Below are positions 36,541 to 47,299 of a stretch of DNA of 64,000 nt, piece after piece. Where the stretch lies: contig CAXIPT010000008.1 of the NCBI GenBank assembly GCA_964030475.1, positions 4,370,075 to 4,434,074 on the forward strand, in the 5' to 3' direction. Position numbers and translations under genes: made by a program. The notes beneath the pieces were generated by a model. That model was not told the origin of the DNA and searched no databases. It saw only the letters and a program-made list of their open reading frames with translations. The number at the start of each line of letters is the position of its first letter. The stretch's first letter is position 1. Origin of the DNA: Tethya wilhelma. Lineage: Eukaryota; Porifera; Demospongiae; Tethyida; Tethyidae.

Positions 36541-38304
36541 TGAAACTCCTTGTATGGATTGAGGTAGGGGTTACTGTAATCCAGTCCAACCTAAAGTGTC
36601 ACATGACATTTGAATGAAGTCATGTGAATTATGAACAGAATATATTCTTAATCATACCACAAATCCCACAGCAACGAGAGGGGCATCCCCTTCATCAAGA
36701 TGATACATGAAAGAGCCACCATATATTTTACGACCCTGAGAATGACCAGAGTAACACAACGTAATCATTTGCTACACCAAGAACACACTTTCACTCACTA
36801 ATGGCCATCCAACTGTGTGCTCAACAAAGCCAGGCTTGTGTTTTGATGGCTCAACCTCCCACAGCTTTTGAGAGAGACAAACAAAGAAAGAAAGAGAGTA
36901 AACATCTTATAGTTATTTCACCACTAGAGATACTCCATTACCTCCTTCAGACCAATGCCGTAGGTTTGAGGCTGGCAATTGTCTCGCAGTGCAAAGCTCT
37001 CATTCTTGTAGAGTGTCTTGGCCAATGAACCATGACAGCCTTCTCCAAACAGAACCAGCTTAGCGTGGAGCTCCATGCCTCGAGCAAAGGATGGCTTTGG
37101 GGAGCCATCTTTAGCTATCCCCACGTCCACTGTGGCAATACCTTTCACACTTCCATCATCATGATACAACACCTGGACACAATTACAACTTGAGTAGTTG
37201 AAACACACAAAGAACAGTATTGCATGTATGTATGTGTGCAAGGTGGTGTGATTTGATTCTATATAACGCCCACCTCATTAGCAGCTATTCCTGGATACAC
37301 CTCTACTCCTAGTTCCTCGGCTTGGTCCCCCAGCCACTTGACAACGTTTCCCAATCTCACGACATAGTTGCCATGGTTTTGCATGGGGAGACCTATATGC
37401 ATACAGCGGTAGCACACAAGACAAGTTAATACTCCATACAGGTCAATGGCTGTGTAGGAAAATTCTATTCCACATACCAGGAAATAAGTTTATTGGAATT
37501 GAGATATGTGATTTTGTGGTCAGCACTTGAAACTTGTCCTTGGTGACTGGAGTATGTAATGGAGCCTGCAAAACAGACACCAGAATAGACCACTTTCCTC
37601 GTGTATTCTACCATTCATAAAGAGAAGTGCATACCTCTCTTTCCTTCCAGTCTGGGAAGAGCTCCTGTAGTGCCCGAGGATCCAGTACAGCTCCTGACAG
37701 AGTGTGAGCACCTGAAGGAGACAACCCAGCCATGTTACCTCATTCCTCTCGCATCAATTCATTGATCATAGGTACCTATTTCGGAAGCCTTCTCCACCAG
37801 ACACACACGCACCTCTGTACCACTCTCGTTAGCAAGCTGCTTGAGTCTGATGGCTGCCGAGAGACCAGCTGGTCCTCCCCCTACTATCAGCACATCACAT
37901 TTGTCATCCTCGCGAGACATTTCTATACCTATTGTTGTGAGAGTGTGATGGTACGTGTGAAGGTATGAGGGAGTGAGGGTGTGTGGGTAGGTGTGGTTAC
38001 GGACCTTCCCATCGTGGGTCTGTCTCTCGTGGCACAACTGAAGGATGGGTGGTGATTTTTGGAGCAGCTGAACTCAAACTTCGTAGACTGGCAGTGAATT
38101 TTGACCAGCTCTCTACACAGAACAAAATAGGATGATGCAATAAATTATGAAACATATGTACTGATATAAAAACATAGGGAGATTGAAGTCATAAAATTAG
38201 AACAGCCCTAGGTAAGGGTATATGTGCATGCTTATTTATAACATATATGTGCAGTGGTTTATTTAAAACTTACTCTGCCTAATCGCTCGCAGACTTGCTT
38301 GCAT
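36541..38304 (-). CDS. ETFDH: ETFDH, N-terminal part (exons 1-9)
   Basis: Minus-strand exons: 38304-38274, 38112-38005, 37928-37776, 37711-37635, 37565-37478, 37392-37274, 37172-36942, 36864-36799, 36735-36658, and about 36590-36541. It encodes a mitochondrial presequence ([20 protein letters not shown]), the FAD-binding motif ([16 protein letters not shown]), then [59 protein letters not shown] and [16 protein letters not shown]. This is electron-transfer flavoprotein:ubiquinone oxidoreductase of the inner mitochondrial membrane, which passes electrons from ETF to ubiquinone. The protein stops between the EFQ and RWKHHP exons. Its continuation is on the opposite strand at 50210. It is head to head with the TRM9-like gene. 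Confidence 0.93.
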
Positions 38305-38321
38305 CTTTATCAATGGTGTGC

Positions 38322-38962
38322 TCTAATAGAGCGTATTCATGTGACGTAAAAACGCGGCGCGGGATTACCCGCGGGCGGCCATTTTGGTGCACAATAACTG
38401 CAGCTGCCAATGGTTTTGACCAGAGGAGGTACGACACGAGTGCGCCTTTGCTGAGCTGGCAAAAAGGTGCACGTGATCAATTCTCATTGTGAAGTATTGC
38501 GGTCACATGATCGGAATGCAATTAACAGACTTGCCAGCTCAGCAAAGGCGCACTCGTGTCGTACCTCCTCTGGGTTTTGACTCTTCGTTTACTGCTCTAT
38601 CTTGGTGCTTATCAATGCTTCTGTACCTGGGTTATTGTCACGATGGTCTCAACTCTTTGCAGCAGGTAAAATTTGGAGATGACTCCTCCTTGTTTGTAGA
38701 TTTACTGGCATCAAAGCGTGAACCAAGAGGCCCTAGCTGGGACCATGAAAATCACTAGGAATTTTGTTTTAGTGAACAAAACAGCTGCTAGGAATGAATT
38801 AGATCAGTTCAACTCAAAAGAACTTGGTATACTAGAGAACAGTTACAGAAAATCTTGATTTTTTTTCGTGCACAGTGTCACAATGTGCACCAAAATGGCC
38901 GCCGTTTGCTTCGCGGCAAGTCCCGCCCCGTTTTTGACGTCACATGAATACGCTCTATTAGA
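38322..38962. mobile_element. Fold-back element with terminal and internal inverted repeats, filling the ETFDH/TRM9-like promoter
   Basis: The outer ends match as inverted repeats over about 70 bases: TCTAATAGAGCGTATTCATG at 38322 and its reverse complement ending near 38962. Each arm continues with TGACGT, a GC-rich stretch and GGCCATTTTGGTGCACA. Inside is a perfect 43-base inverted repeat (38420-38462 and 38531-38573) around a 68-base loop, holding the E-box-containing word GCACGTGATCA. There is no coding capacity. The ETFDH ATG is 17 bases from one end and the TRM9-like ATG 39 bases from the other, so the element must contain most of both promoters. GCCATTTT in the arms resembles YY1 sites and TGACGTCA a CRE. 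Confidence 0.8.
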
Positions 38963-39001
38963 ACTATTAAACTAGTTTCTATTCCCAATCTCGGTTCCAC
39001 A

Positions 39002-40158
39002 ATGGCCGATGCACTTGAAGAGGAGCACGTGCACAAGGTGTATTCTCAGATTGCCGAGCATTTTAGCGACACAAGATTCAAGCCATGGCCCAGAATAGCA
39101 CAATTCCTAACAGAACAGCCGGCTGGAAGTCTCATTGCTGATGTAGGTAAGAATATAAACTAACATTGACTGATTTGAGCATACGATTTTGACGACCATT
39201 ACCCAAAATGTATAGGCTGTGGAAATGGCAAATATCTTGGAGTCAATCCTCACTTGTTTGCAGTGGGTTCTGACATCTGTCCAGAGTTGGTTGCAATTGC
39301 TGGAAAGCGTGGTCACGAAGTAGCTGTCAGCGACTGCCTAAACCTGCCATACCGGTCAAATGTGTTTGATGGAGTGGTGTGCATTGCTGTGGTGCATCAC
39401 TTGTCCACGGAGGAACGTCGTTTAGCTGCTTTGAAAGAGCTCACCAGAATCGTGTGTCCTGGTGGGCGAATCTTAGTCTATGTATGGGCCATGGAACAAC
39501 AGAGAAAAAAAGTATGGTAATTCTTTACATTTGCTTGTGTCTCAAATAGTGAGAATACTGATTCTATGATTACAATACACATGCACACTAGTTTGATTCC
39601 CAGGATGTAATGGTTCCTTGGCACATGCAGTCAAAGTACTCTGGAGAGCAGTGCGCTGTGAGAAGAAAGGAGAAACACAGACCACGAAAGGTGAAGCAGA
39701 AACACAAGAAGAAAGACACAAAGAGAGACGATTTGAACGAAGATAAAGAACCATGCACATGCTCAGCAACAGTAGATGAGGATGAAAATGACAGCAGTGT
39801 TCTTCTTGGTGGACTCTCAGAGTTGTCACTCACGGATAAGGACTTCTCTATAGATAGAGAGGAAGACTGTTTTTATGGAGGTAACCGTGGCAACAGCTCA
39901 ATGCCTGCTAAAAGGTTGTCATCTGGTGAAAGACAAACAACTGAAGAGTTTATGATTCCAGAGAAGGAGGTTTTGGACACAGAGTCTGCTGGAGCCCATT
40001 CTTCTCAGCTGGAAGGCTATACCACATTTCAGAGGTACTATCATGTGTTCAAAGAGGGTGAACTGGGAGCTCTTTTTACAAGAATTGGTGGTATTAAAAT
40101 AGTTGATGAATTTTACGACCATGAAAATTGGTGTGTTCTGGTAGAAAAGAAAACTTAA
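39002..40158 (+). CDS. TRM9-type tRNA wobble-uridine methyltransferase
   Basis: Exons 39002-39146, 39216-39511 and 39604-40158, about 331 residues. The N-terminus (HKVYSQIAEHFSDTRFKPWP) and SAM-binding motif (LIADVGCGNGKYLGVNPHLF), then AVGSDICPEL, CLNLPYRSNVFDG, AVVHHLSTEERRLAALKEL and GGRILVYVWAMEQQ, are those of Trm9 and the ALKBH8 methyltransferase domain. DVMVPWHM and the end FQRYYHVFKEGELGALFTRI, NWCVLVEKKT, also match. A roughly 120-residue charged insert with many phosphorylatable Ser residues lies between these parts, as in vertebrate TRMT9B. No RRM or AlkB domain is attached. It should methylate carboxymethyluridine at tRNA position 34, or be a TRMT9B-like paralogue. Confidence 0.87.
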
Positions 40159-40294
40159 AATATGTAACTAGCATGAACATTCAATTAGTTTTTGTTGTTG
40201 GATTTCTTGTTTTGACTGTTGCTATGAAAACGTTTCTATCTTATCGTTTTAAAATTCCAGTCAGTGTCAAAGTTAAAGTTTGTGATGGATGTGT

Positions 40295-41136
40295 TTAGAC
40301 AGTGGTACTCCATTTGTAGGCATTGGCAATATTGTTAGCTTGATCTGTGTCTGCTTCCTTGTGCTTTGGCTCTGTAACTGAAACAGCCAGCTCAATCTTT
40401 TCTTCTAGTTCTTCATCTTTCTCTCTCTCCACTTGTTGCCTCGGAGCTTGAGGGGGCCCATGGTCTGGAAAGACACTAGAATAAGATGGTGGCTGCTCTG
40501 TTCTCTCTAATGGCTTTTGATAGGATGCAATGGTGGCAGCCAAATTCTTCTGCTTCTGTTTGTTCTTGCGGTTCTTCCAACATTTACAACACGCTGTTTT
40601 CTTGTCAATGTAGTAAGTCCAGCCACAGATACAGCAGGTGAGGAGACAAGCGGCCACTAGTAGTGACCCCACCGCAGTGAGAGCAATTAGACTGTGTGTG
40701 TGTGTGTGTCCATGGCAGTATTGTATGTATATGAAATTCTCCAACAATGGCATTATATGCTACTTACTGTGCAAGTCGTTGATTGCAGCATCTTCTTTCC
40801 ACTAATTCTCCTGATATTGCATCTCTTAACTCACAGCACCTGGTGGTGGTGAAAATGCCATTGCTCTGTCCACACAACAACCCCGATCTTCTCTCACAGA
40901 TGCTATTCTCCACAAACACAACATCAATAGGTTGTTCTCTGTTGACTCCAGAAAACCGGTTTGTGAAGCAATGAACAGGAGCTATTTTTAAATTTAATAA
41001 AGATGATGATAATAAAAGAGAAAATAACAATTTCTAAATCTTGTAGCAAGTCAAGACAAGTTAAATATTAATTTTGGTTATTCAACTTACCTGCTAAGAG
41101 AAACAACAGTCCCAGTAGACCAAGTGCTCCAGTCAT
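40295..41136 (-). CDS. Shisa-like membrane protein 2
   Basis: Three exons: 41136-41091, 40981-40768, 40691-40295. Signal peptide (MTGALGLLGLLFLLAAPVHC), ectodomain with ENSICERRSGLLCGQSNG, TTTRCCELRD and ERRCCNQRLAH, one transmembrane helix (LTAVGSLLVAACLLTCCICG), a Cys/Lys-rich juxtamembrane segment (KTACCKCWKNRKNKQKQK), and a tail with a PPSYSSVF PY motif and an acidic stretch. The intron placement matches the other cluster members: signal peptide exon, Cys exon, TM plus tail exon. The exon 3 acceptor is formed by a CA repeat. Confidence 0.8.
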
Positions 41137-41603
41137 TCTTATCCAAGATTATTTTAGTACAATAACAAGTGTGACTCAGGCTAGGTTTTGCTGCTTTTTT
41201 CATTATGCACTATACTCACATGCATCTAGGCCTATATATGGACTCTGGATACTTCTCCTGATAACAATTGATGTGAGTGGATAGTCCCCCAGTCTGTAGA
41301 CAAGGTAGGTGTGTTGAGCAACATGGAATCACTAGGTTTGAGGAAAGGAGGATGTGACATCATCAGGTTGAACTTTGATCAGTCATGTCAACAGATCATC
41401 ATTTATCCAAGAGGGTAGGGGTCAACAATGGATGCTATTGCTGTAGACTTCTGCTTTTGACTGGTTCAAATTATGCATGCATGTAGACACTCTGACTCTA
41501 GAGTATAGCTAGCTAGTTCGTACTGTTACATGCTCATGCTTGCTTGGAACTATAAAGTGGGTGTGTTGACAATCACATATCAATTCTGCACAATAAAAAC
41601 TTT

Positions 41604-41849
41604 TTACTTGAAGAAGAATAGAATAAAAAGTGAGCTTTGCAAGGTTGAACGATGTATGTAATGAAGTGAACAAACAAACAAATAAATTAAACTTAAGATT
41701 GTGTTGCTTTCTCGGCACCCACAACAGTCATCAATACTTGCGACAGTATTTGCATTTATGTATCCACGGTGGATTGCACAAATGAGGACCACAATCAATA
41801 CAATTGCCGCCACAACGAAAATTACTCCCAGTACAATTCCAGCAATGAT

Positions 41850-41915
<66 letters not shown>

Positions 41916-42333
41916 GTGTCATGTGGATGCGTGCAGGGGTATAAAAGGAGTGAGAGTGGGGATAGTCTGCGTACTATATAAACCAACTCTTACCCGGCAA
42001 GTGCTGGATTACAGCAGGTATAGTTGATAGTTATTCTTGTGTTAGTGTCTAGCACACGACAGCATCTGGTTTTGCTCAGGCCACTCCCACCACCACAGGA
42101 TATGCTCCTCTCTTCACAAAACTCATTGGATACAGGTTCAAATGTGGTCGAGCTCTCTTGTGCTAACGCTTGAGCTGCTTAATGTCATTATGATCACAAA
42201 ATGAAATGACAAACAAAGTATGACTATCAGATCAATAAACTATTGTATAAAATTTATATCATGATGACCACTCACCCTCACCTGTAAGTAGCTGTACAAT
42301 TCCTATCAGTAGCAGTACAGTATTAGTGGCCAT
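41604..42333 (-). CDS. Shisa-like membrane protein 3, short tail
   Basis: Exons 42333-42282, 42174-41994 and 41850-41604. Signal peptide (MATNTVLLLIGIVQLLTAQA), ectodomain with SNEFCEERSISCGGGSGLSK, TRCCRVLD and YTCCNPALAG, transmembrane helix (IVLGVIFVVAAIVLIVVLIC), then a tail containing DDCCGCRESNTI and a hydrophobic end with no PY motif. Closest to gene 4 by ectodomain wording. The exon 3 acceptor lies in a CA repeat of about 60 bases. Confidence 0.78.
41851..41914. repeat. (GT)n tract containing the Shisa-3 exon 3 acceptor
   Basis: On the minus strand (CA)nCAG abuts the exon starting at 41850. Confidence 0.9.
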
Positions 42334-42809
42334 GCTTCAGTAATAGGGAGTCGGTAGAGCCAGCCTCAGAGAGATGATGAGCTACAGATGACTGAGAGAA
42401 TAAAAGCTCGGAAATTACATTGTCTCCTTTGAACTGACACTGGATGTGACCTCATCAGTGAACCCACCACATAATTAGGTCTATGCAATTGAGGTCAAAA
42501 TTATAATATTCATCACCAGATGCTTGCAAGTGAAGTGGGTGTGTCAGACAGTCCTTTATTGCAATATCAGGAAATAAAACAAATTAAAAAACACACGATA
42601 TAATTGAAACATCAGAAATGGGCTATAAAATAAGTGCATGTAAAAAGCCAAAGTGAGGCATGTGAAGTGAACAAACAAGAGATAAACAAAACAAGTATAT
42701 ACTATAATACATAGTCAAATATTTACATCTGTGTCCCTGTCGGTTCAATATGCAGCTAGGCTGCATCCCTCAAACCTATCTACGATAGATGTTCACAAGT
42801 TCAACCACC

Positions 42810-42963
42810 TCAACGTCTGCACTTTATGACTCCCTGCTTGATCAAACAAACAAGGACCACAGTCCCTACGATTCCCACCACGATGAGAAACACCGCCACT
42901 ACCACTCCAGCAACAATCCTGTGTATGTATAGGGATCAAATGACAGTGCCACGGTGCATGAGA

Positions 42964-43025
<62 letters not shown>

Positions 43026-43448
43026 NTGTGTGTGTGTGTGTGTGTGCACATGTATAAAGGTGTTGGAGAGAGAGAAAATAGTGAAGAGACACTTTGTATA
43101 AACCTAGCTCTTACCCAGTAATTGCTGGATTGCAGCAGTTGTAGCTGAGAATCAAGTGTGTGTTTAGGTCTCGGACACGACAGCATCTGGTTCTGCTCAG
43201 AGTCCCATTCTCACCACCACAGGAGACACCCCTCTCTTCACACAACTCATTGGATACATATTCAACTCTAGTTGAGTGTTGATTACTTTGTGCCAGCACT
43301 AGACCTGATGTTAAAATATCATGACTTTTTTTTGCTATTCAGTGTATTCTTGATGTTATTATAATTGTTGATGCACAATGATGAGCAACTCACCTATAAG
43401 TGCCAGGTGTACAACTCCTATCAACTGCAGTACTCTGCTAGTGGCCAT
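42810..43448 (-). CDS. Shisa-like membrane protein 4, nearly tailless
   Basis: Exons 43448-43394, 43304-43115 and 42918-42810. The signal peptide begins MATSRVLQLIGVVHLALI. Ectodomain SNELCEERGVSCGGENGTLS, RTRCCRVRD, YNCCNPAITG; transmembrane helix VVVAVFLIVVGIVGTVVLVC; the chain ends LIKQGVIKCRR, so only about ten residues face the cytoplasm. It is a near paralogue of gene 3. A (GT)n tract with an N at 43026 lies in intron 2. Confidence 0.78.
42966..43046. repeat. (GT)n microsatellite with N at 43026
   Basis: A GT tract in intron 2 of Shisa-like gene 4. Confidence 0.95.
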
Positions 43449-45010
43449 GACGGATAGAAGACCAGCTTGTTAAAAATTGTGCATGCAGAGGTCAAGGTGT
43501 GTTTACATTATTATATATTCATGAGGGGTGTGTAAGGGGACCCCCCTTGCAATGACCCAGCCCAACTAATTATTTTTTTTTTATTCATAATGACCGGTTT
43601 TATGGCTGTTGAATTTAGCATCATTGTGTCAAAAATGGATGTTCACTTTTACCATAATTAATAATAAAATTTAATATAATAATATTATTATTATGAAAAG
43701 AGGGAAAAGATATCCCTCTTTTTATGCAACAAAATAAATAAGCTTAGTAGTGGCCTTCTTTTTAATAGCCTAGCCTACAGATCAAGTGTTTACAGGAGTC
43801 CAAGTCTAAACATGTTTTATTAATAAGTACACACAGTATCCCACCACATCACATTCACTTTTGAATAGGACCAGAGGGGGACCAAAATATTCAGGCAATT
43901 AATGGTCCAGGAGACCAAAAATTTCAGGACCAAAATTCCAGTGACAGTACAACATACAACATACAAGATTCGAATATCGGATATCGTATGATGTTCATGT
44001 TGTACAACATACAACATATGACATACGATATTCAGTTTCAATATTCGATAGCTGGTGGGAATTATCTCTATTAGCTACCTTAAAAGTATTTTTTACCGTA
44101 CCTTAGATAATAATTTGTTTAATATCTCCTCATCCCACTGTGGTCATAAGACGAAACTCACACAACACAAAGCCATATAGTGAAGGAACTTCTTGGCTAA
44201 AAAACAAAAAAACAAAATTGAAGAATCCTTTTTTTCAAATCCCAAATTTTTAATTAAACGACAGTAGCATTTGATATTAATTAATTTAATTAATTAAATC
44301 AAGAATATCACTGGAAAGCACAATTCATATGCTTTCAGGAAATTACAATCCCATGTTACGTAAGTGAAGCATATTTGAGTTACAGTCGATCAAGGTAAGC
44401 AGATTGGCCAAAATATGCAAAAAATTTGGAAATTTTAGGCACCTGTAATACAGAAACCATACAAGTTTGAGGGCTATAATTCTATTTCAGTAAATCACCT
44501 GAGGTAAGGTACATGATCACCAAGTTTGGGCAAAATCCATGACAGACATACCATTTGTGTGTTGATTTGACATGGAATGACCCTCATACAGATTTGCTAC
44601 TGTATAAACAGTACTAGTATTCCCAACTTGTAAGGCTTTCTGTATGTGAGAAGTATGTGAGAATACAGGTACCTCTATCTCCTAGGAGACGTATAATAAG
44701 GGGCCATATTGTAACTCACTGTAAGTACTATTCCAGTATTTTTAGATGCAGAGTTACATAGCATTACAAGATTAAACAAAACATTCCACTGTTACATAAC
44801 GACAACTATTAACTTTTTAATACTAGTAGAAAATAATATGAAAAGAGGGAAAGATTTGCAGTTTTCATAATTTAATAACAACTGTTATCTTCCCTATAGT
44901 TATAGTGTACCAAAGTAAGTAAACTATTGTACTAACACAAGAGTCCACAGTATTATAGATGTACACAAACATTATAACACTACATCTCAAGACAAGTGTT
45001 TTCTTAAGGT
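43449..45010. other. AT-rich intergenic stretch
   Basis: No gene was recognised. It includes a TAATAATAATATTATTATTA palindromic patch near 43660-43695 and interrupted inverted words (ACAACATACAACATA with GATTCGAATATC and CATACGATATTC) at 43940-44050. It should contain the promoter of Shisa-like gene 4. Confidence 0.5.
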
Positions 45011-45627
45011 CTAGGCCAGGCCACTGCTGGTTGGGAGTCTCCCCTCAGTTCCTCTTAGTTCATGACTAGTACTGTTATGTTTCATGAAATTATTGCTGTG
45101 ATTTATAGATCTTGACTTCTTGCAATCACATATGAAGCAGCAGATACACATATCATGCATATGGTAGCAAAAACAAATGCCAACTATAGAAAATGTCATG
45201 ATCACTATGAAAAGAGGCAGACCAACGGTTAGGCTGCAGTGGATGGTATGATCATATAATGAATATTGCAGGCGAGTAGATTTCATACAGACTTACCCAT
45301 AGGTCCAATCTAGGTTACAGCAGCGATAAGTGTATTCATTCTCCAAACAGCAATTCTTCTCTGACCAGCTTTTATTGGCACTACCACAACCTAATTCAAG
45401 CCTTTCACAAGATTCTCTATTGGCAGTTTGAATACTATAGCTATAGGACCGTCCAGAACAAGCTATAATATAGTGGTATGAAAATAAAAACAACGATCAA
45501 CCAAAACTGTACATTTATATAAAAAAAAATATATTATCAAGACTAATTCAGCTCACTTACATTGAAAGACTAAGATCAGTCCTAATGTGATAAGGAATTT
45601 TGTTCCCGCTGCCACATTTGTAGCCAT
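45011..45627 (-). CDS. Shisa-like membrane protein 5
   Basis: Exons 45627-45561, 45462-45297 and 45233-45011. Signal peptide ending LITLGLILVFQ, ectodomain with NRESCERLELGCGSANKSWS, EKNCCLENEY and YRCCNLDWTYG, then a hydrophobic helix (GLPLFIVIMTFSIVGICFCY) and a short Cys-rich tail (HDMCICCFICDCKKSRS) with no PY motif. The ectodomain forms a pair with gene 6. Confidence 0.76.
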
Positions 45628-45889
45628 ATTCCCATTAATGAACACGTTACAACTAGATAGAGTAGGTCCTTTGTGAAAAATTACTGTGAGAGCTAATTTT
45701 GAGAATCGTAAATTTGGTGAGCTGAGAGTATATCTGAATGCTTCTCATACCATAAGCCTACACGGAAATAGCTAATTACCATGAAGGTATGAAACATGTA
45801 GCAGTAGTAATCTTGTCAATTTCTATGTTAAGTAATGTATACACTCTGTATATCACAAACATGTATTTGATAAAAAAATTCAGGTAGCT

Positions 45890-46504
45890 GAACACTTTCT
45901 AGCCTCATCATACCACCCATCCTCCTGGACACCGATTGTGTTCAGGTCTCTCTTGATTTGGTCTCTCCACCTCAGCCTTGGACCACCACGTGGTCTAGGT
46001 TGTGACAACCAGCCAAAGAGGCAGATTTTGGGGGTTCTGTGGTCAGGCATCGGAGCTATGTGGCCTAGCCATTCAAGTTGTCTTTTGTCCCCTTCGTTGT
46101 GGCTGTCTCTGTATCTCCCGACTTCTGTCTAATCTCGGCTGATGTTATTTGCTGGCTCCACTGTTGAGCATTTAAGATACCCAGGGTGATTCTTACACAT
46201 CTGTTGTGGAATGAGTCTAGCTTTTCAGTTCTCTCTTTAGTGGTGTCCAACATTCTGCCCCATACAGGAATACAGACGGGACACAGGCTTGATAGACCTT
46301 GTGCTTTGTAGATATTTTCAGATCGTGATCTAGGAGAACTGGTTTCCTGAGTGCTCCGAAGGCCTTGGAGGCTTGTGATATTCGTCTCTCAATATCTGCT
46401 GTCATTTGTCCAGAGGAGCTGATCTGAGATCCCAAGTATGGGAATTCATTGACCGACTCTATCTCCTCTTCTCCAATCTTGAGGGAAGTTCTGTCTTCAC
46501 TTGT
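45890..46504 (-). mobile_element. Non-LTR retrotransposon, C-terminal fragment (dead)
   Basis: Reading the minus strand gives LKIGEEEIESVNEFPYLGSQ, then ISSSGQMTADIERRISQASK, KHKVYQACVPSVFLYGAECW, and after frame changes DSFHNRCVRITLGI and RPRGGPRLRWRDQIKRDLN. This is the region after the reverse transcriptase domain of a LINE-type element. Stops and frameshifts show it is inactive. Its upstream RT piece lies in the opposite orientation at 46748-46880. Confidence 0.8.
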
Positions 46505-46620
46505 CACTTCACTTGTCAACACAGGATATGCGCCCCTCTCTTCACACAACTCATTATTATCCAAGACACTAACTTCTAAGCTACAACTGCTGCAATCTGG
46601 CAATTACTGGGTAAGAGTTG
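46505..46620. pseudogene. Scrambled fragments of a Shisa-like exon 2
   Basis: 46505-46567 (minus) encodes NNELCEERGAYPV, like gene 4 exon 2. Adjacent 46573-46612 (plus) matches the 3' end of the same exon including its donor (TACAACTGCTGCAAT, then ATTACTGGGTAAGAG). The two halves face opposite ways, so this is a rearranged relic or a misassembly. Confidence 0.7.
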
Positions 46621-46648
46621 GGCTACAAATAATTATATATTGGAAATA

Positions 46649-46651
<3 letters not shown>

Positions 46652-46728
<77 letters not shown>

Positions 46729-46748
46729 NGTGTGTGTGTGTGTGTGTG
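46652..46748. repeat. (GT)n microsatellite with N at 46729
   Basis: An almost pure GT tract of about 97 bases that joins the Shisa fragment to the reversed LINE piece. Confidence 0.95.
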
Positions 46749-46880
46749 CCCTCCTCACCACATCCAAAAGAGGAGCTGAGCTGATAACCAGTAAATACAC
46801 ACGTGTAGCTAAAGACTTCGGTCTTACCCTGAGCATACCGATGACAAAGGTGATGGCAGTGGGAAGGGAAGTGTGGTGAG
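46748..46880 (+). mobile_element. LINE reverse transcriptase fragment, inverted relative to 45890-46504
   Basis: The plus strand encodes RGAELITSKYTRVAKDFGLT, then LSIPMTKVMAVGREV. This is the end of an RT palm/thumb region and would run directly into the TSEDRTSLKI start of the minus-strand fragment. The two pieces are therefore one element broken by an inversion. Confidence 0.75.
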
Positions 46881-47299
46881 AATTGGACTTTGAGCAGAAC
46901 CACATTTCCCAAAATTATAATAAGCTTGTTGTGTTTGTTCTGCAAAGGAGTAACCATAATATTATGTTACACCCCAGAAATAGTGCTTTCATGAATTTTT
47001 GTTGTATAATTATTCAGCAGATCATTATCATTATGTGCTACATCTCCAGCTGTTTCAAATAATATCCTTTAACATGACCCCAGGAATGCACACAGTTTTA
47101 ATAGTTATCATAAGTTATGTATGCACAATTTTTTTTACAACTTATGATATTATTCTATAGTTCTCTATAAAATCAACACACCTACTGCTGGGTACAGTTA
47201 GGGCGCAATTGTGAAGATTTTGTTGTGAGTTTAGTAGCAATAATATTTCTATCATTATTACTATACAGTGCAGTCAAAATTTAATCATTTTGCAAAAAA

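Noticed and set aside
36658..36735. ETFDH as a pseudogene because it lacks a C-terminus on this strand
   Set aside because: All exons are intact and the remaining exons exist in frame at 50210-51103, so displacement explains it better than decay.
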